Shown here in pieces: positions 7,087-10,182 of a stretch of 10,182 bases of DNA. A model generated the notes under the pieces. The model saw nothing but the letters and a program-made list of their open reading frames with translations. It had not been told where the DNA came from and did no database searches. A program made the translations under genes and the position numbers. This DNA is from Ruminococcaceae bacterium UBA1772 (GTDB taxonomy: Bacteria > Bacillota > Clostridia > Oscillospirales > Acutalibacteraceae). The stretch covers positions 1-10,182 of the forward strand of contig DCGS01000061.1 of the NCBI GenBank assembly GCA_002314645.1. Reading direction: 5' to 3'. The stretch's first letter is position 1. Every line of letters begins with the position of its first letter.

Positions 7087-8054
7087 ACGCTTTTACCCTC
7101 CAAAAATTCAAACATTTCAGTGTAAAACTCTACTCTATCTTCCGGTTCAGAGTTATATACTTCATGCTTTGCCGACTCAAAAAACCTTGATTTAAATCCA
7201 TAAGTTTCCACAAATTCCTTTGTCTCTTCTGGATCTACAAGTCTTTCTTGTCCTGCAAACATGATTAATGTTTCGCATTTAATTTTTTCTGCATTTTCCC
7301 TTATAGAATCTGATGCAATAATTGCCGCATTCAGCCAAGAAAATGTTGCGCCGCTTGTCTGATGTAACTCATCTGAAAGACGTAGGCAAAATGTATATTC
7401 ATATCTACTTTCGGACTTACAACTACTGTGTTCAATGTTAGGTTCACCAGAAAATGGCTTTTGACCAAACACGTAGCTTTCACCATGACCAAGTGTAACG
7501 TTTGCATGAACCAGGTTCCTTGTTATGTTCTCTGGAAAACTACGCATATTAATTTTAACCATTGGAGAAGAAAGAACGGCCTTGTCAAAATAGTCTGGAT
7601 ATTTCTCCAAAAACATGAGAGAAATGCCGCCACCCATTGAGTGTCCAATTAAATACTTTGGAAGATTAATTGGTCTTATAAACTCCTCATAGAAAATATT
7701 CAAATCCTCTAGATAATAATCAAATGTTTTTACATAGACCTTACACAGGTCTTCAACTTCTCTTTCAGATTCCCCGTGGCCCCTATGTTCAGGTATATAA
7801 ACGGAGTAATCATTTGAAAGGAGATAGTAAACCATTTCGTTATATTTTTTTGCGAATTCACTAAAGCCGTGAAAAATTACTACAACAGCCTTAGGGTTTT
7901 CAGCATCATACTGTAGAAAATGAAGTGTTTTGCCGTCATGACTTGTATAAAGACCATCTGTACAATGGGCGCGAAGATATGGCTCAACATTTTCTTTCAT
8001 TTCAGTAACGAAGCCGTCTTCCATATTCATAAGTCTAAGACATTCATTTTTCAT
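7083..8054 (-). CDS. Alpha/beta hydrolase, monoacylglycerol lipase / lysophospholipase type
   Basis: A 323-residue protein of the serine aminopeptidase S33 / Hydrolase_4 group. The nucleophile elbow GHSMGG places S139 as nucleophile. The oxyanion-hole region is FHGFSE (61-66), followed by PEHRGHGES (88-96), characteristic of monoacylglycerol lipase-like enzymes. D274 (GQERLVDPEE) and H297 (SAKHEVYN) complete the triad. There is no signal peptide or membrane helix, so it should act in the cytosol on a small ester or lysolipid; the actual substrate is unknown. An open frame extends 11 codons further upstream to 8087, but AAAGGAAG (8070-8063) sits eight bases before the ATG at 8054, so the shorter start is preferred. 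That start is two bases after the FNT stop. The 3' end overlaps the MFS gene by four bases. Confidence 0.9.
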   Translation of the reverse strand: MKNECLRLMNMEDGFVTEMKENVEPYLRAHCTDGLYTSHDGKTLHFLQYDAENPKAVVVIFHGFSEFAKKYNEMVYYLLSNDYSVYIPEHRGHGESEREVEDLCKVYVKTFDYYLEDLNIFYEEFIRPINLPKYLIGHSMGGGISLMFLEKYPDYFDKAVLSSPMVKINMRSFPENITRNLVHANVTLGHGESYVFGQKPFSGEPNIEHSSCKSESRYEYTFCLRLSDELHQTSGATFSWLNAAIIASDSIRENAEKIKCETLIMFAGQERLVDPEETKEFVETYGFKSRFFESAKHEVYNSEPEDRVEFYTEMFEFLEGKSV

Positions 8055-8056
8055 AG

Positions 8057-8869
8057 TTAATTCTTCCTTTGTCTGTGAGAATACCACATAAGAAGTCCAA
8101 AGAGTACGCCGCCAATTATGTTACCAATAGTAACTGGAAGTAGGTTGTGAAGTAAGAAATTACCCCAAGTAAGAGATGAAAGGTCAATTCCTGCCTCAGT
8201 TGCAAGAGCTGCATATTTTGAAATGCCCTTCGCAAAAAGTCCTGCTGGTATGTAATACATATTTGCAACGCAGTGTTCAAATCCACTTATTACAAAGAAG
8301 CATACAGGAACATATAATCCAACTGCTTTGCCCACGGCATCTTTAGCACAAAAACCAAGCATTACCGCAAGACATACAAGGAGGTTACAGAATATACCAA
8401 GAATAATTGCACTGCCAAAGTCCAGATTACATTTGGCAACTGCTACCTTAATTGTTGAAACTGCAAGGGCTCCGTTTGATGTGTTAAACTGACCACCAAT
8501 GCAAAGAAGAGCTGCAAGCAAAACTGCGCCAACAAAGTTACCTGCATATGAAACTGTCCAGTTATTAAGAAGTCCTTTAAATGAAATTTTCTTTTCTGCC
8601 AATGGAATTGCAAGAAGACAGTTTCCTGTAAATAGTTCAGCACCTGTAAAGACAACCATTATAAGGCCAAATGGAAAAAGACAACCTGAAATAACCTTTG
8701 CAACAGAAACGCTGGCAATTGTGTGTGTTGCCATATTTGTTACGGCAGCGCCAAGGCCAATTAAAAGGCCTGCAAGGACGCCAAGAAGGAAGGTTCTTGC
8801 AAATTTTCCAGAAGCTTTAGCCTGACCAATTAAATAGTAATTTTCTATAAATTCTGCTTGTGTAAGCAC
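8057..8869 (-). CDS. Formate/nitrite channel (FNT family)
   Basis: A 270-residue membrane protein with six hydrophobic helices, the standard FNT length. Family blocks are PFGLIMVVFTGAELFTGN (66-83) and NWTVSYAGNFVGA (103-115). The conserved pore histidine is H199 in FVISGFEHCVANM, and K146 may match the conserved pore lysine. LLPVTIGNIIGG (243-254) completes the set. It should pass formate, or a related small monovalent anion such as nitrite or hydrosulfide, across the cytoplasmic membrane; formate is favoured only because the setting looks fermentative and glyA lies opposite. A GTG start at 8869 is chosen: GGGGGAG is six bases upstream and the product begins MLTQAEFIE, as FNT proteins usually do. 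The ATG at 8884 overlaps that ribosome binding site and has none of its own. The frame is open further to 9010, but that would overlap glyA. Confidence 0.93.
   Translation of the reverse strand: MLTQAEFIENYYLIGQAKASGKFARTFLLGVLAGLLIGLGAAVTNMATHTIASVSVAKVISGCLFPFGLIMVVFTGAELFTGNCLLAIPLAEKKISFKGLLNNWTVSYAGNFVGAVLLAALLCIGGQFNTSNGALAVSTIKVAVAKCNLDFGSAIILGIFCNLLVCLAVMLGFCAKDAVGKAVGLYVPVCFFVISGFEHCVANMYYIPAGLFAKGISKYAALATEAGIDLSSLTWGNFLLHNLLPVTIGNIIGGVLFGLLMWYSHRQRKN
8063..8070 (-). promoter_or_regulatory. Ribosome binding site that fixes the hydrolase start
   Basis: AAAGGAAG on the minus strand, eight bases before the ATG at 8054 and inside the 3' end of the FNT gene. It supports the 323-residue form over the 334-residue open frame. 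Confidence 0.75.
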
Positions 8870-8875
8870 AATTAA

Positions 8876-8882
8876 CTCCCCC
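8876..8882 (-). promoter_or_regulatory. Ribosome binding site that fixes the FNT GTG start
   Basis: GGGGGAG on the minus strand, six bases before GTG at 8869. An in-frame ATG at 8884-8882 runs into this site, so it cannot use it; upstream of that ATG the sequence is A/T only. Confidence 0.75.
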
Positions 8883-8900
8883 ATAAAATATTCTATAAAA

Positions 8901-8930
8901 ATTATACCATTTAGAAAGCATAAGTTACAA
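8901..8930 (-). promoter_or_regulatory. Promoter of the FNT-hydrolase-MFS operon
   Basis: On the minus strand a perfect -10 TATAAT (8906-8901) is preceded by TGG, giving an extended -10, with TTGTAA (8930-8925, 4/6 to consensus) 18 bases upstream. The expected start near 8894 leaves a leader of about 25 bases before the GTG, too short for a riboswitch. Confidence 0.75.
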
Positions 8931-8951
8931 GGTTGTATTGTATTAAAATAC
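8926..8951. repeat. Two short inverted repeats between divergent promoters (candidate operators)
   Basis: TACAA-GG-TTGTA (8926-8937) and GTATT-AA-AATAC (8940-8951) are each perfect five-base arms around a two-base centre. The first overlaps the -35 of the FNT promoter and the second overlaps the -35 of the glyA promoter. TTGTA is also directly repeated at 8933-8942. They could be operator half-sites for a shared regulator, but arms this short in A/T-rich DNA can arise by chance. Confidence 0.4.
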
Positions 8952-8966
8952 TTTAAATGATATAAT
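8938..8966 (+). promoter_or_regulatory. Promoter of glyA
   Basis: A perfect -10 TATAAT (8961-8966) is preceded by TGA (8958-8960), an extended -10. TTGTAT (8938-8943, 3/6 to consensus) lies 17 bases upstream. Transcription would begin near 8973, giving a leader of about 26 bases that contains GGAGGA (8985-8990) and no room for a leader riboswitch. Confidence 0.78.
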
Positions 8967-8998
8967 AGCTTGAATTTTTTATTTGGAGGAATTACATC

Positions 8999-10182
8999 AT
9001 GATTCAACAAATGATGGATTACATTACAAAGCTTGATCCAGAAGTTGGACAGGCTGTTGAAAAAGAATTTGAAAGACAGAAAAGAAACATTGAACTTATT
9101 GCATCAGAGAATATTGTTTCAGAGGCAGTTCTCTTAGCAGCTGGTTCAGTTCTCACTAATAAATATGCAGAAGGATATCCAGGCAAGCGTTACTATGGCG
9201 GATGCTACTGTGTAGACGTTGTTGAAGAAATTGCAATTGATCGTGCAAAGAAGCTCTTCGGTGCAGAATATGCAAACGTTCAGCCACACTCAGGTGCTCA
9301 GGCAAACTACGCTGTTTTCCAGGCACTCTGCACACCAGGCGACACAGTAATGGGAATGAACCTTGCTCACGGTGGTCACCTTACACACGGTTCACCAGTA
9401 AACTTCTCTGGTAAGTACTACAACATTATTCCTTACGGTGTAAGTTCAGACACACAGACAATTGACTATGAAGAGCTCAGAAAAACAGCTCTTGAATGCA
9501 AGCCAAAAATGATTATTGCTGGTGCTTCAGCATATCCAAGAATTATTGACTTCGAAAAGATGTCAGAAATTGCAAAGGAAGTTGGAGCATACTTCGTAGT
9601 AGATATGGCTCACATTGCTGGTCTTGTAGCAGCAGGCCTTCACCCATCTCCAGTTCCATACGCAGACGTTGTTACTACAACAACTCACAAGACACTTCGT
9701 GGTCCTCGTGGTGGTCTTATCCTTACAAACTCAGAAGAGCTTGCAAAGAAGATTAACTCTGCTGTATTCCCTGGTTCACAGGGCGGTCCACTTGAACACG
9801 TTATTGCAGCAAAGGCTGTAGCTTTCGGCGAGGCATTAAAGCCAGAATTCAAAGAATATCAGGCACAAATCGTTAAAAACGCAGCAGCAATGGCTGACGA
9901 AATTGTAAAGGGCGGACTTCAGCTCGTTTCTGGTGGAACAGACAACCACCTCATGCTTGTAGACCTTCGTCCTGCTCACATTACAGGTAAAGAAATGGAA
10001 CGCAGACTTGACGACATCTACATTACAGTTAACAAGAATGCCATCCCAGACGATCCAGAGAAGCCATTCGTAACAAGTGGTATCCGTGTTGGTACACCAG
10101 CTTGTACAACTCGCGGCTTTAAAGAAGAAGAGTGCCGAATTGTTGGTAGACTCATCTGTGCAGCAGCACAGGATGACTTTGA
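8999..10182 (+). CDS. glyA: Serine hydroxymethyltransferase, C-terminal end cut by the window edge
   Basis: An open frame of 394 codons runs to the right edge without a stop; the family is usually about 410-420 residues, so only the last part is missing. The enzyme is a cytosolic PLP protein that converts serine and tetrahydrofolate to glycine and 5,10-methylene-tetrahydrofolate. Visible motifs are IELIASENIVS (31-41), NKYAEGYPGKRYYGG (54-68) and QPHSGAQAN (95-103). HGGHLTHG (124-131) and VDMAHIAGLV with D202 (201-210) follow. The PLP lysine is K231 in TTTTHKTLRGPRGG. GGAGGA eight bases before the ATG selects 8999 over the in-frame methionines at codons 5 and 6. Codon choice (GGT, CAC, AAC, CTC, TTC frequent) looks more biased than in the neighbouring minus-strand genes, as expected for high expression. 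It is divergent from the FNT gene. Confidence 0.97.
   Translation, partial: MIQQMMDYITKLDPEVGQAVEKEFERQKRNIELIASENIVSEAVLLAAGSVLTNKYAEGYPGKRYYGGCYCVDVVEEIAIDRAKKLFGAEYANVQPHSGAQANYAVFQALCTPGDTVMGMNLAHGGHLTHGSPVNFSGKYYNIIPYGVSSDTQTIDYEELRKTALECKPKMIIAGASAYPRIIDFEKMSEIAKEVGAYFVVDMAHIAGLVAAGLHPSPVPYADVVTTTTHKTLRGPRGGLILTNSEELAKKINSAVFPGSQGGPLEHVIAAKAVAFGEALKPEFKEYQAQIVKNAAAMADEIVKGGLQLVSGGTDNHLMLVDLRPAHITGKEMERRLDDIYITVNKNAIPDDPEKPFVTSGIRVGTPACTTRGFKEEECRIVGRLICAAAQDDF

Noticed and set aside
8055..8087. Longer hydrolase start at 8087
   Set aside because: It overlaps the FNT gene by 31 bases, whereas the ATG at 8054 has a well-spaced ribosome binding site.
8967..8998. Riboswitch or attenuator before glyA
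   Set aside because: The predicted leader is only about 26 bases and contains little beyond the ribosome binding site.
8870..9010. N-terminal extension of the FNT frame up to 9010
   Set aside because: It would cover both divergent promoters and overlap the glyA start; the added residues do not look like an FNT N terminus.

Overview
The window looks like chromosomal DNA from a low-GC anaerobic Firmicute, most likely a Lachnospiraceae-type clostridium such as a Butyrivibrio/Pseudobutyrivibrio relative. That placement is inferred from A/T-rich codon use, strong AGGAG-type ribosome binding sites, a soluble PAS-PAS hybrid histidine kinase of a style common in that group, a formate/nitrite channel and a UMF1-type MFS protein. 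It is not proved by any marker gene.

The layout is almost entirely minus-strand. From right to left there are three blocks. (1) At the right edge, glyA (serine hydroxymethyltransferase, plus strand, cut by the window end) is transcribed away from a formate/nitrite channel gene. The two share a compact intergenic region (8870-8998) with back-to-back extended -10 promoters and two small inverted repeats. (2) The FNT channel, an alpha/beta hydrolase and a UMF1-family MFS transporter form a tight three-gene operon that ends at a strong intrinsic terminator (5701-5741). (3) A second run, tcdA - gpsA - hybrid histidine kinase - low-molecular-weight protein tyrosine phosphatase - COG1313 radical SAM protein - RlmD-like rRNA methyltransferase (cut by the left edge), has gaps of 18 bases or less, or overlaps, and is probably one transcript.

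Block 3 mixes housekeeping enzymes (tRNA t6A cyclisation, glycerol-3-phosphate for phospholipids, rRNA uracil methylation) with signalling (an orphan hybrid kinase and a phosphatase) and a radical SAM enzyme of unknown substrate. Blocks 1 and 2 meet at one-carbon metabolism: SHMT makes methylene-tetrahydrofolate and the FNT channel probably moves formate. No mobile elements, CRISPR arrays, tRNA or rRNA genes, or defence-type systems were seen. I found no convincing wholly new system. The points most worth following up are the Cys-containing PAS sensor kinase without an obvious output regulator, the uncharacterised radical SAM protein beside it, the TRAM-less RlmD-like protein and the divergent FNT/glyA control region.
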